This document shows positions 1 to 6,805 of a stretch of 23,534 nucleotides of DNA, in pieces. This DNA is from Clostridium sp. CAG:451 (GTDB taxonomy: Bacteria > Bacillota_I > Bacilli_A > RF39 > UBA660). The notes under the pieces are model-generated. The model was not told the DNA's origin, made no database searches, and saw nothing but the letters and a program-made list of their open reading frames with translations. The translations under genes were made by a program, and so were the position numbers. The stretch is from positions 1 to 23,534 of the forward strand of contig FR901071.1 in assembly GCA_000438295.1 (NCBI GenBank). The letters are read 5' to 3'. Positions within the stretch are counted from its first letter, which is position 1. The number at the start of each line of letters is the position of its first letter.

Positions 1-62
1 ATGTCTTACGACCGCCACCGCTGGCGGATCACTCCGTCGGTAGAAAGCTTTTTCCTGTAAAA

Positions 63-686
63 CTATAACCTTGACATATCTATAACTTTACTACATTCAT
101 TTACCAATCTATCATCATGTGTAGCTAAAATGACTATTGCTCCATTTAAAGCACATTCTTTAAGTAACTTAATTACTATTTGTCTATTTTCGCTATCAAG
201 AGAAGCCGTAGGCTCATCAGCATAAATTATAGAAGCGTTTTTCAAAATTGCTCTTGCTATACCTATTCTTTGCTTTTCTCCGCCAGATAAAACTACAGCT
301 TGTTCATTAGCTCTACCGCTTAGCCCCACTTTTTTTAAAATTGTTTCCACTTCTGATTTACGGATTTTAGATTTATCCAGTGTTATATTATAAGCAACAC
401 TTTCATCTTCGATGATACCATAATCTTGATAAATAAATGTAGCATATTTATGCCAAAAGTTAGTTTTCTCTTTATCATTCCATTTGGTGGCATTCTTTTG
501 GTCAATTAAAATAGTTCCACTCTCAATTGGTTGTATTAAACCTAAACAGTTTAGCAATGTCGTTTTTCCACAACCCGAAGCACCTGTTAAAGCTATCATA
601 TCGCCACTATTCATAATATAACTTAAATTTGAAAAAATTAGGTTTCCATTAATCTTAACACTAATATTACTTATTTTTATTTCCAT
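63..686 (-). CDS. ABC transporter ATPase, lactococcin-972 export/immunity type
   Basis: Cytoplasmic ATPase subunit that should power the membrane protein encoded just upstream (711-2717). Seen in the 207-residue sequence: Walker A GASGCGKT at residues 35-42, Q-loop Gln87, signature LSGGE at 133-137, Walker B IIYADE at 153-158 and switch His190. The short length and the pairing with a 7-TM DUF1430-like partner match the putative bacteriocin export transporters of the lactococcin 972 group (known family association). The ATG is 24 bp after the partner's stop, so the two are co-transcribed. Substrate is inferred only: no lactococcin-972 precursor was found in the window, so it could equally act in peptide resistance like BceA-type ATPases. 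The ATPase assignment is near certain, the subfamily likely. Confidence 0.9.
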   Translation of the reverse strand: MEIKISNISVKINGNLIFSNLSYIMNSGDMIALTGASGCGKTTLLNCLGLIQPIESGTILIDQKNATKWNDKEKTNFWHKYATFIYQDYGIIEDESVAYNITLDKSKIRKSEVETILKKVGLSGRANEQAVVLSGGEKQRIGIARAILKNASIIYADEPTASLDSENRQIVIKLLKECALNGAIVILATHDDRLVNECSKVIDMSRL

Positions 687-710
687 TTTTTTACTCCGTT
701 CTTTATGTTT

Positions 711-2717
711 TTAGTCATTTCTTGTCGCTACTCTATAAAATGCTTGTCTAGTACATATATGATATGCAATGAAACTGCTTAAACTATACAAGATTAAAAT
801 AGCTATACTTACAATAATTACTGTAATAATATCCGGTCGCCTTATAACAAACGAAATTATTGCTCCTACAAATATTGTAAGTATTGCAACACAACATTCT
901 TTTATAAAATTAGGCATAATGATTTCCTTATATGATTTCCCAAATGTATGTAATGTGAATATGCGTTTTTTATTTTCGTTTACCCATAATTGAGCAGTAA
1001 GAATACCAGCAAAAACCATAGATATAAAAATCAATATACAAGCTACAATGTAGAATATTGCTTCTTTTTCAAATTTTTGAGCTTGTGCTAAAGCAACATC
1101 AGCAATAGTGTCGATAGATATAACAAACTCTTTTATCGGTGATTTATTCAATTCGGTTCTTAATAATTGTTCATTTGGAAAAACGACATTTCCGCTGGAA
1201 CAAGCTGGCAAAGTAAAGCCTAAAATATCTAATATTTCCGATGGACTATCAATTAGAATAATCAAAGGATTGGTAGCTTGAACGGTACTTCCACCAGAGC
1301 CAACATTAGGAGGTAATCCCAAAAAATTTTTTCCTATAAATTCGTAAAACTCTACTCCTTTAGGCTGTACTTCTTGTGTTTTTGTCCACAATGGCATTTG
1401 TGCCGTTAGAAAATCTTGTAACGGTTTGTCTAACGCATTTAACTCTATTTTTGTTAATTTACCACCCTTACCGTTTTTTTCTATTCCTATGTTGAAAGAG
1501 TTTATCCAACTTCTATCTGTAATAATAATATGGTCGTATCCACCATATTCCTCTTTGTTTAATTCAATAGATTTATCAATTACTAAAGATAAAGAGAGAT
1601 TATTATTTTTTTCCATAGTTTTAAAAAACTTCTCTACATGTTGTCGCATCTTTTCTGTTTCTAATGAGTCTAAATCTCCGAAAGATAAACTTACATTACT
1701 TTGCATATTTTCCCACAAAGAATATTCATGAGATAATTGTTGAAGAACGTAAGCTGATGTAATGGTACTTGGTACTATCAAAAGTGCTAATATAATTGAT
1801 ATAATTCTAGTGCCTACACTTAATTGTTTGAATCTTTTTAGTGGTATTATTCTTTTTGCTATATGTTCACTTTTAGGCTTCACTATAATTGACATTCCAT
1901 ATGTTACTACTAATGATATAACCGTCAGAACAACTAATATAATTAAACTATTTGTAACAACTAACGGAATTTGTCTAATTCCTCTTGAAACTCCTATATA
2001 TAGTAAGAATATAAAAAGTGCGGTAATATAACTTGGTATAAATAATTTTGATATTGCCAACGTATCTTCTTTGTAAATTTTATTTAATTCTACTCCGCCC
2101 AATAATCTAATACTACGCCCCTTTGCTCTTAAAACAAACCACGCAATCATAGAAGAAATAAATAATAAAAATGCCGTCAAAATTACGTTTCCTACTCCGT
2201 TATGCACCAAATTATAATAAATATCTTTTAGCAGTGAGGGAGTAGCCGTCCATTCAATATCAATACCATTTTCTATCGCCCATTGTTCAATGTCATGTTT
2301 AAAATCTGCATTGTTATCTGTTGCGTATGTTCCATATAATGGACGACTTCCTATATTTTTTGATGAAATCAATTCCCCTGTCAATTTTGCGTCAAGCCAA
2401 TTTATTTTATTGCCTGTAACAACTAAATCATTACTAATAGGTTTCTTACTACCAAAGTAAATAATATCTTTTTTATTTTCATAATCATTAGTTGGTGTTG
2501 CTATTTTAATCAGTGTTGCATTATTAGTATCAACTATTTTATCCAATTCTAATGCCAATTCTTCTTTAGTTATCAATGTATTTGCAATATTTATTTCAAA
2601 CTGTTCATTGGTATTAAGTGGTATTTGTTCTTGATTGGATACTATATTTTGAAAAATTAAAACATAACTAAAAATTGCCAACAAAAAACTTGTTAATCTT
2701 ATACTAATTTTATTCAT
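711..2717 (-). CDS. 7-TM bacteriocin-associated membrane protein (DUF1430-like)
   Basis: Membrane partner of the ATPase at 63-686. The 668-residue protein has an N-terminal membrane anchor (about residues 8-25), an extracytoplasmic stretch of about 150 residues, a cluster of four hydrophobic segments (about 178-320), a second large extracytoplasmic domain (about 330-545) and three C-terminal segments (about 553-660). This FtsX/MacB-like layout with two outer domains is that of the bacteriocin-associated integral membrane proteins that accompany lactococcin-972-type loci (established family pattern; exact match not verified). A good ribosome site (GGGAGGT) lies 11 bases before the ATG. A TATAAT hexamer and a small dyad lie upstream at 2750-2770. 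Likely role: export of, or immunity to, a peptide; the peptide is not identified here. Confidence 0.82.
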   Translation of the reverse strand: MNKISIRLTSFLLAIFSYVLIFQNIVSNQEQIPLNTNEQFEINIANTLITKEELALELDKIVDTNNATLIKIATPTNDYENKKDIIYFGSKKPISNDLVVTGNKINWLDAKLTGELISSKNIGSRPLYGTYATDNNADFKHDIEQWAIENGIDIEWTATPSLLKDIYYNLVHNGVGNVILTAFLLFISSMIAWFVLRAKGRSIRLLGGVELNKIYKEDTLAISKLFIPSYITALFIFLLYIGVSRGIRQIPLVVTNSLIILVVLTVISLVVTYGMSIIVKPKSEHIAKRIIPLKRFKQLSVGTRIISIILALLIVPSTITSAYVLQQLSHEYSLWENMQSNVSLSFGDLDSLETEKMRQHVEKFFKTMEKNNNLSLSLVIDKSIELNKEEYGGYDHIIITDRSWINSFNIGIEKNGKGGKLTKIELNALDKPLQDFLTAQMPLWTKTQEVQPKGVEFYEFIGKNFLGLPPNVGSGGSTVQATNPLIILIDSPSEILDILGFTLPACSSGNVVFPNEQLLRTELNKSPIKEFVISIDTIADVALAQAQKFEKEAIFYIVACILIFISMVFAGILTAQLWVNENKKRIFTLHTFGKSYKEIIMPNFIKECCVAILTIFVGAIISFVIRRPDIITVIIVSIAILILYSLSSFIAYHICTRQAFYRVATRND

Positions 2718-2749
2718 TTTAATTTATTACCTCCCTATTTCCTCGAGTT

Positions 2750-2770
2750 ATTATACCATATTTAATGGTA
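2750..2770 (-). promoter_or_regulatory. -10 element with overlapping dyad upstream of the ABC pair
   Basis: On the minus strand a TATAAT (2755-2750) lies about 30 bases before the ATG of the 7-TM gene. A perfect inverted repeat TACCAT-N5-ATGGTA (2754-2770) overlaps its upstream edge, the position expected of an operator. No good -35 lies at 17 bases; a TTGACA at 2792-2787 is too far (31 bases). The dyad is observed; repression or activation through it is inference. Confidence 0.4.
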
Positions 2771-2814
2771 CGATTTTATTAAATTTTGTCAAAGAATTAT
2801 TTTTTGATATTCCA

Positions 2815-2998
2815 TAGTATCGAGCATTGATAATTCTATATTATTTCTGCTTATGAACAGATTACTTATCAGCCTATGGTTGTAAAGAGTGCTAACGCAT
2901 TGCATACGCAACAAGCTCTTGACAAACCATAGTCTAATAAGTCTTAAGATAATCAAGCAGAAATGATATAGTATGCTGTTTCAAGCGTCGATTTCTTA
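2815..2998. repeat. Long imperfect inverted repeat (about 180 bp)
   Basis: The two halves are near-complementary. CTATATTATTTCTGCTT (2837-2853 region) matches the reverse complement of the segment near 2955-2971 with one change. ACTTATCAGCCTATGGTT (2862-2879 region) matches that of about 2922-2943 with few changes. The arms meet at TTGC-ATAC-GCAA near 2900-2911. The right arm overlaps the end of an open frame without a start codon on the minus strand (about 2937-3125), so the structure may be an inverted duplication of a gene end, a MITE-like remnant, or a structured RNA. No transposase is attached. Confidence 0.6.
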
Positions 2999-3125
2999 TA
3001 ACTCTGTATTTCTCTTTATAAGTCGTTACATAGGGCTCTTTCATTTGTTGTAATTTCGTTGTAAATTTCCTTATTTCCCTCTTGCTATTTTGCTGATAAA
3101 CACTGTATTTATGCGGTTTTTCTTA
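2937..3125 (-). pseudogene. Open frame without start codon, possible gene remnant
   Basis: About 62 codons are open on the minus strand and end in TAG inside the right arm of the inverted repeat. The translation is rich in Lys, Arg, Gln and Tyr (for example KFTTKLQQMKEPYVTTYKEK) and looks protein-like rather than random AT-rich translation. It begins after an in-frame TAA with no ATG, GTG or TTG plus ribosome site. I do not recognise the family. The protein-like composition suggests a decayed piece of a mobile-element gene. This is an inference with low certainty. Confidence 0.3.
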
Positions 3126-3146
3126 ATTTAGTATCTGTTTTTATTA

Positions 3147-3177
3147 TAAAAACAAGATAAGACTGTTCTATCCTGTT
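3147..3177 (-). terminator. Intrinsic terminator of the 28-codon gene
   Basis: On the minus strand AACAGGATAG and CTTATCTTGTT form a stem around a short AACAGT loop, followed directly by TTTTTAT. The stem overlaps the stop codon of the small frame at 3168-3254. Confidence 0.6.
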
Positions 3178-3254
3178 ATTAATGCATGATAAAAAGAAGT
3201 AACTAAACTATAAACCAGTTGTAAACTTGACACATTAATTGTCATCATAGACAT
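3168..3254 (-). CDS. 28-residue hydrophobic peptide of unknown function
   Basis: Short frame, not recognised. It has every sign of expression: a promoter (TTGAAT at 3314-3309, 17-base gap, TAGAAT at 3291-3286), a ribosome site (GAGGAAGGTGA) 5 to 6 bases before the ATG, and a terminator overlapping its stop codon. The peptide begins MSMMTINVSSLQLVYSLVTS and is mostly hydrophobic and uncharged until a His near the C-terminus, so it could insert in a membrane. Small type I toxins and holin-like peptides have this size and character, but no family match is claimed and no antisense partner was identified. It lies about 450 bp upstream of the transporter pair on the same strand, separated by its own terminator. 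Confidence 0.5.
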   Translation of the reverse strand: MSMMTINVSSLQLVYSLVTSFYHALITG

Positions 3255-3285
3255 AGTTAATCACCTTCCTCTTATCTTTAAATTA

Positions 3286-3314
3286 ATTCTATCATATAGT
3301 AGGTGGTTATTCAA
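3286..3314 (-). promoter_or_regulatory. Promoter of the 28-codon gene
   Basis: Minus strand -35 TTGAAT (3314-3309), 17-base spacer, -10 TAGAAT (3291-3286). The start codon is about 32 bases further downstream. Confidence 0.6.
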
Positions 3315-3381
3315 CTAGTTTTCTAACTTTTATCTATCAATAAACTTATCTTTACATAAAATATAACTAAGAGGTGGTCTT

Positions 3382-3600
3382 ATGAAATATAATGGTGGTA
3401 AACATAATTTCTTCTGTAGATGTAATTGTTGTAAACAAAAAAGAAGAAATAGTCTTCTTTACTTAGGATTATTAATTTGTTTTATCGTAATTATTTTTTA
3501 TCAAGCGATACTTTTAGTCTTTCTAGTTACAAGGCTCCATGCTATTTTATTGTTAGTAGAACTTTTACTTACTGTTTTTCTTCTCTTGCTTCTCATCTAG
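3382..3600 (+). CDS. Small Cys-rich membrane peptide (72 residues)
   Basis: Not recognised as a named family. The AGAGGTGG ribosome site lies 5 bases before the ATG. The N-terminus is hydrophilic with a Cys/Lys cluster (CRCNCCKQKRR at residues 12-22), followed by about 45 almost wholly hydrophobic residues that would make one long or two membrane segments. Small Cys- or Gly-headed single-span proteins of this kind are common among sporulation genes of Bacilli, and the convergent neighbours are spore-coat genes, but this is only suggestive. The last 36 bases overlap the 3' end of the convergent gene at 3565-4431, so the Leu-rich C-terminus could be an artefact of reading antisense to that gene. 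Confidence 0.45.
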   Translation: MKYNGGKHNFFCRCNCCKQKRRNSLLYLGLLICFIVIIFYQAILLVFLVTRLHAILLLVELLLTVFLLLLLI

Positions 3601-4431
3601 AATAAATCTATTAAAAGTAATTAATCTATCATAAAACATTAATAAACTTTTATTAGTTTCTAAACTAGATGGATAAATATTAACCTTATCCGGAATAGCA
3701 AGTTTAACAAATAATAGTAACTTTTCCTCCGCACTATAAGGATACTTTCTCTGATACAGATTATAAGTAGTTACTAAATCAATAGTAGAAAAGTTCTTTC
3801 TAAATAAATATTCTATATCATCAGTTACACTTCCAAGATGAGCATTTTCTAAGCTTATGAAGTAACCATCATCTTTAGGTAGAAAATGATCAAGTGAACA
3901 CTTACCATGAGAATACACTAATCTTTCTCTTTCCTTATTCTTTACTATACTATACCACTCTTCTAATAACTGATTAGCTAGATTAAGTTGATTATTAATA
4001 AGACTACTATTTCTTAAAAATAAGTATTCAACGGGAAGATAATACACTTTAGACTCTAGTTGTAAAATAAGGTCATGATAATAAGCATATAAATAGTTAA
4101 TCTCTTTTTTCTTAGACTCATAAAACTCTTTAACTTCATCTAGATTAATAGTTCTATAAGTAGTAGTTTTATTCTGCCAAATAGCAAGATTTAAGACAAG
4201 TCTCTTACTTATCTCATCATCCGTTAAACTAGTCTTTTCTATATAAGGAAATATTAGTTCACTATTAGTTATCTCTATTGGTCTTAAATAATTATCTACT
4301 AAATGGTCATCCAAATACTTATAGACATCTTCTATATTATAACTAGTTCTTTTTTTTATAAAGAGTATTTTATCAGGATACTCTATTATTTTATTATTAC
4401 CAACTAAGGTGTACTTAACTTGCTGTTGCAT
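3565..4431 (-). CDS. ysxE: YsxE/CotS-like spore-coat protein with kinase-like fold
   Basis: Second gene of a pair with the SpoVID-like gene; its ATG lies inside the end of that gene (17-base overlap). In Bacillus the genes spoVID and ysxE stand in the same order (known). The 288-residue protein has a degenerate aminoglycoside-phosphotransferase-like pattern: an SHGKCSLDHFL segment in the place of the catalytic HGDxxxxN loop, then YFISLENAHLGSVTDDIEYL in the place of the DFxxA...D segment. The catalytic Asp is absent from the loop, as is usual for structural coat members of the CotS group. Length is somewhat below Bacillus YsxE/CotS (about 340-350). Expected place: spore coat, assembled in the mother cell. 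The family assignment rests on both motif order and synteny. Confidence 0.7.
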   Translation of the reverse strand: MQQQVKYTLVGNNKIIEYPDKILFIKKRTSYNIEDVYKYLDDHLVDNYLRPIEITNSELIFPYIEKTSLTDDEISKRLVLNLAIWQNKTTTYRTINLDEVKEFYESKKKEINYLYAYYHDLILQLESKVYYLPVEYLFLRNSSLINNQLNLANQLLEEWYSIVKNKERERLVYSHGKCSLDHFLPKDDGYFISLENAHLGSVTDDIEYLFRKNFSTIDLVTTYNLYQRKYPYSAEEKLLLFVKLAIPDKVNIYPSSLETNKSLLMFYDRLITFNRFILDEKQEKKNSK

Positions 4432-5215
4432 CTTTTTTTACTGTTGGAATAATTATTTTACTACCAACACTTAAATTATCTAAATCATTATAGTATGATA
4501 GTTCTTCTCTTGTTACCCCATAGTTTTCTATAATATTTTCAATACTATCATTTTCTCTTAATAGATAAACAGAATAAGTAGTATAAGTCTCTTCGGTATT
4601 AGCAAAAGCGGAAAAGATTGAATTCATCACTTTAGTATCAGTAGTTGTTTTAATTTCTTCTTGAGTATCATTCTTTATAACAGGTTCTTCTTTCTTATCT
4701 TCAATAACAACCTCTTCTTTCTTATCAGTATTAATTATATTATCAATTACTTTTTGACTTTCTTCTACCTCTATATCTGTTAGTAGCTCTTTATTATCAT
4801 TAGTAGTATCTTCTTTTTGTTCTTCATCTATTTTAGGTTGTTCTTCTCTAACTGGTTCTATTACTTCTTTCTCATCTTCTTCAAGTTCAATTACTTCTCT
4901 ACCTTTAACTAAAACATCAATATATAAGTGAAGAGTATCTTCATTTCTAATATCATAGGTAAAGTTATGAATAGTAATAGATCTATTATCTTCTTCTAAC
5001 TCTTTAGTTAGCATAATATCAACAGGAATTGCATACTGAAAGTCTTCTTCTAAAGTTGAAGCTTCTGTCATCTTATAAGTACCACTAACTATAATATCAC
5101 CACTAATTGTACTAGGGCCTTGGAATGATAAAGTATGTTCTAGAGAAATACTTGTCACTTCCCCTATCATCGTCTTAAAAGCTATTTCTTTTTCAAATGA
5201 AATAATTTGTTTCAT
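4415..5215 (-). CDS. spoVID: SpoVID-like spore morphogenetic protein with C-terminal LysM
   Basis: 266 residues in three parts. An N-terminal beta-rich region (about 1-115) resembles the SpoVID/SPOCS-type outer domain. An acidic low-complexity linker (about 115-200) is rich in Glu, Asp and Lys. A C-terminal LysM module (about 218-260) shows YLLRENDSIENIIENYGV and later LSVGSKIIIP. Bacillus SpoVID is much longer (about 570) but has the same order and links coat to spore surface. The downstream overlapping YsxE-like gene repeats the Bacillus arrangement. A strong ribosome site (GAGGAGG) precedes the ATG. No clear sigma-E or sigma-K promoter was found. A structured RNA ends about 50 bases upstream, so read-through control is possible but unproven. 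Confidence 0.72.
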   Translation of the reverse strand: MKQIISFEKEIAFKTMIGEVTSISLEHTLSFQGPSTISGDIIVSGTYKMTEASTLEEDFQYAIPVDIMLTKELEEDNRSITIHNFTYDIRNEDTLHLYIDVLVKGREVIELEEDEKEVIEPVREEQPKIDEEQKEDTTNDNKELLTDIEVEESQKVIDNIINTDKKEEVVIEDKKEEPVIKNDTQEEIKTTTDTKVMNSIFSAFANTEETYTTYSVYLLRENDSIENIIENYGVTREELSYYNDLDNLSVGSKIIIPTVKKDATAS

Positions 5216-5265
5216 AAATTCCTCCTCTAGTTAAGTCTATTCTAAGGATAATTATTTATGAAAAC

Positions 5266-5418
5266 AAAAAAAGTCCAAAGAAGCGGGGCTTCGAACGATA
5301 AAACCTATACTTATATATAGGTGGGTGTACATAGTCTATCTTCTAGGATCCCTAGTCAGTGAAAAGGTATTCAACACAGATAAACACTCATCAGTACTCC
5401 CTTATCGCTTCTTTAGTC
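5266..5418 (-). ncRNA. Structured RNA with long-range closing stem and U-tract (6S-like architecture possible)
   Basis: On the minus strand the ends of a roughly 150-nt transcript pair over 12 positions with one mismatch (5407-5418 with 5273-5284), followed by a U-run (5272-5266). Nested inside are GGGAGUAC/GUACACCC (5394-5401 with 5323-5330), GUUUAUCU/AGAUAGAC (5378-5385 with 5334-5341), a CUAGG-GAU-CCUAG hairpin (5343-5355) and a CCUAUA/UAUAGG hairpin on the 3' side (5304-5321). A TATAAA -10 lies at 5427-5422. A long closed rod with a 3'-side hairpin in the junction recalls 6S RNA. Alternatively it is a leader of the spoVID-like gene. It does not show T-box, SRP, tmRNA or RNase P signatures. 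Confidence 0.55.
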
Positions 5419-5460
5419 GGTTTTATACTGTAAGCCGTATCGTCATTCTTTAGACAATTA

Positions 5461-5798
5461 AATTATATCAAATATATATTTTAATAGCAAGCATGATGTC
5501 CAATACTTTACATTTTTTATCTATCTAATATTATTTTCTATCATGACTATATTTATACTTGGATTATATTAATTACGTTAATTTTTTTCACTATTTGATG
5601 TCACAATCTACTATAGAAAACTTCATTGATTTTAATTCTTGTGATTTCATTAAATTAATTTTTTGTGGCATCTAATTTCTAATAACCTGATGAATTATTT
5701 TAATTTATGTAAGATACTAAATTAGTTAAAAAATATAATCAGTATTACTTATTCTCATGACATTAAAAAATTGTCTTTTGCAATATCATGTTTTTAAA
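5461..5798. other. AT-rich gap without recognised genes
   Basis: No convincing coding frame, tRNA or promoter pair on either strand. One spaced inverted repeat is visible: GATGTCACAA near 5598 and TTGTGGCATC near 5662, with one mismatch. The region lies downstream of the KilA-N gene and may hold its untranslated tail. Confidence 0.4.
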
Positions 5799-6689
5799 TT
5801 AGTTTTTATCAGTAGATAAGTATTTTTCATCATTCACTTGCTTTTGGAGATTTTCTAGTTCACGTATATTTTTATTGTTTTGCAATACATTCATTTGTCT
5901 TTTAGCAGAACTATTTAATCTGACAAGCCTTTCACTCTGAGAAATACCATTTTCTATTAATTCTGCATTAGTATTTTGTAAATTATTTAAAATAACTAAA
6001 TGTAATAAATCTGTATAATCTCTTATATTTCCTTTTTTTGCAAGTTTTGGATTATTATTTCTCCATTCCTTTGCTGTCATTCCAAATAATGCAACATTTA
6101 AAACATCCGCTTCCTCTGCATAAACGAATTTAATCTGTCTTTCAGTTAATGATGGTACTATGCATTCTTTTACAGCATTAGTATGAACTACATAATTTAA
6201 TTTTGAAAGAATTCGATTAGCCTGCCAATCTATTTTTTGTTGATAGGACTCATTACTTTTTAATCTTTCAAATTCAGTAATTAAATATAATTTAAATTCT
6301 GGAGATAGCCAACTTGCAAACTCAAATGCAATATCAGGATGAGCAAAAGTTCCAATACTATATCTTCCACCTTTAGATATTATTCCTATTGCATTAGTTC
6401 TTTTAATCCATTGACTTGGTGACATTGCAAATGAATTTTTGCCATATTCATTTTTAATTTGGTCGAATTCGACCAAATTAAAATTAACATTATGTATTTC
6501 CTCCCAAAGTCCAATATAATCTATAGTTGTAATTTTTCTTAGCCAATTTTTAACTGTAAATGACGGATCTGAAGAGTTTTGATATTTTGCTAAGTCTGTC
6601 AAGGAAATATAATCAACATTATTTATTCTCAAAATTCCTACTCTATTCTCTTTAACAATTATCTCTGTTGTTACTTTTTCGTTGTTCAT
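5799..6689 (-). CDS. KilA-N domain protein
   Basis: 296 residues. The N-terminal two-thirds has the KilA-N pattern: a strand followed by YISLTDLAKY (about 27-36), a Trp/Arg segment, then GGRYSIGTFAHPDIAFEFAS and WLSPEFKLYLITEF (about 107-141). The C-terminal part (about 150-296) is helical and charged with a Gln/Asn-rich tail. KilA-N domains are DNA-binding modules of phages, nucleocytoplasmic viruses and bacterial chromosomes (known); the target here is unknown. An AAGGAGG ribosome site lies about 8 bases before the ATG. The gene stands alone between a structured RNA and the split rel gene, so prophage residue or a solitary defence/regulatory gene are both possible. It contains a 32-bp perfect palindrome at 6452-6483. 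Confidence 0.85.
   Translation of the reverse strand: MNNEKVTTEIIVKENRVGILRINNVDYISLTDLAKYQNSSDPSFTVKNWLRKITTIDYIGLWEEIHNVNFNLVEFDQIKNEYGKNSFAMSPSQWIKRTNAIGIISKGGRYSIGTFAHPDIAFEFASWLSPEFKLYLITEFERLKSNESYQQKIDWQANRILSKLNYVVHTNAVKECIVPSLTERQIKFVYAEEADVLNVALFGMTAKEWRNNNPKLAKKGNIRDYTDLLHLVILNNLQNTNAELIENGISQSERLVRLNSSAKRQMNVLQNNKNIRELENLQKQVNDEKYLSTDKN
6452..6483. repeat. 32-bp perfect palindrome inside the KilA-N gene
   Basis: All 16 base pairs around a central GAATTC (6465-6470) match; the inner 14 bases are GGTCGAATTCGACC and the flanks are A/T. In frame it encodes residues reading FNLVEFDQIK. A DNA-binding protein gene with so exact a dyad suggests a binding site or a recoding-neutral coincidence; the latter is unlikely by base counting even with AT bias in the flanks. 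Confidence 0.8.
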
Positions 6690-6723
6690 TGCATATGCCT
6701 CCTTATAATCAATGTCTGTTTAC

Positions 6724-6750
6724 AACAAAAATAACACATATTTTATGTTA
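6724..6750 (-). terminator. Possible terminator downstream of the rel 3' fragment
   Basis: Minus strand AACATA-AAA-TATGTGTT followed by ATTTTTG, about 60-80 bases after the stop at 6806. The stem is AT-rich and weak; it lies just upstream of the KilA-N gene's ribosome site and could instead be an operator-like dyad. Confidence 0.3.
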
Positions 6751-6805
6751 AATCCATAATAATATCTGTTATTTATTATTTTTAAATAAACCCCGTATGT
6801 CTTAT

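Noticed and set aside
769..993. Plus-strand open frame of 74 codons
   Set aside because: Lies antisense inside the 7-TM membrane protein gene, without a ribosome site; shadow of that gene. The same holds for the frames at 1426-1731 and 1762-2031.
2787..2792. TTGACA as -35 of the transporter promoter
   Set aside because: 31 bases from the TATAAT, far outside the workable range.
5266..5418. tRNA, tmRNA or RNase P identity for the structured RNA
   Set aside because: A GTTCGAA is present, but there is no T-stem/CCA arrangement, no tag-peptide frame and no RNase P conserved cores.
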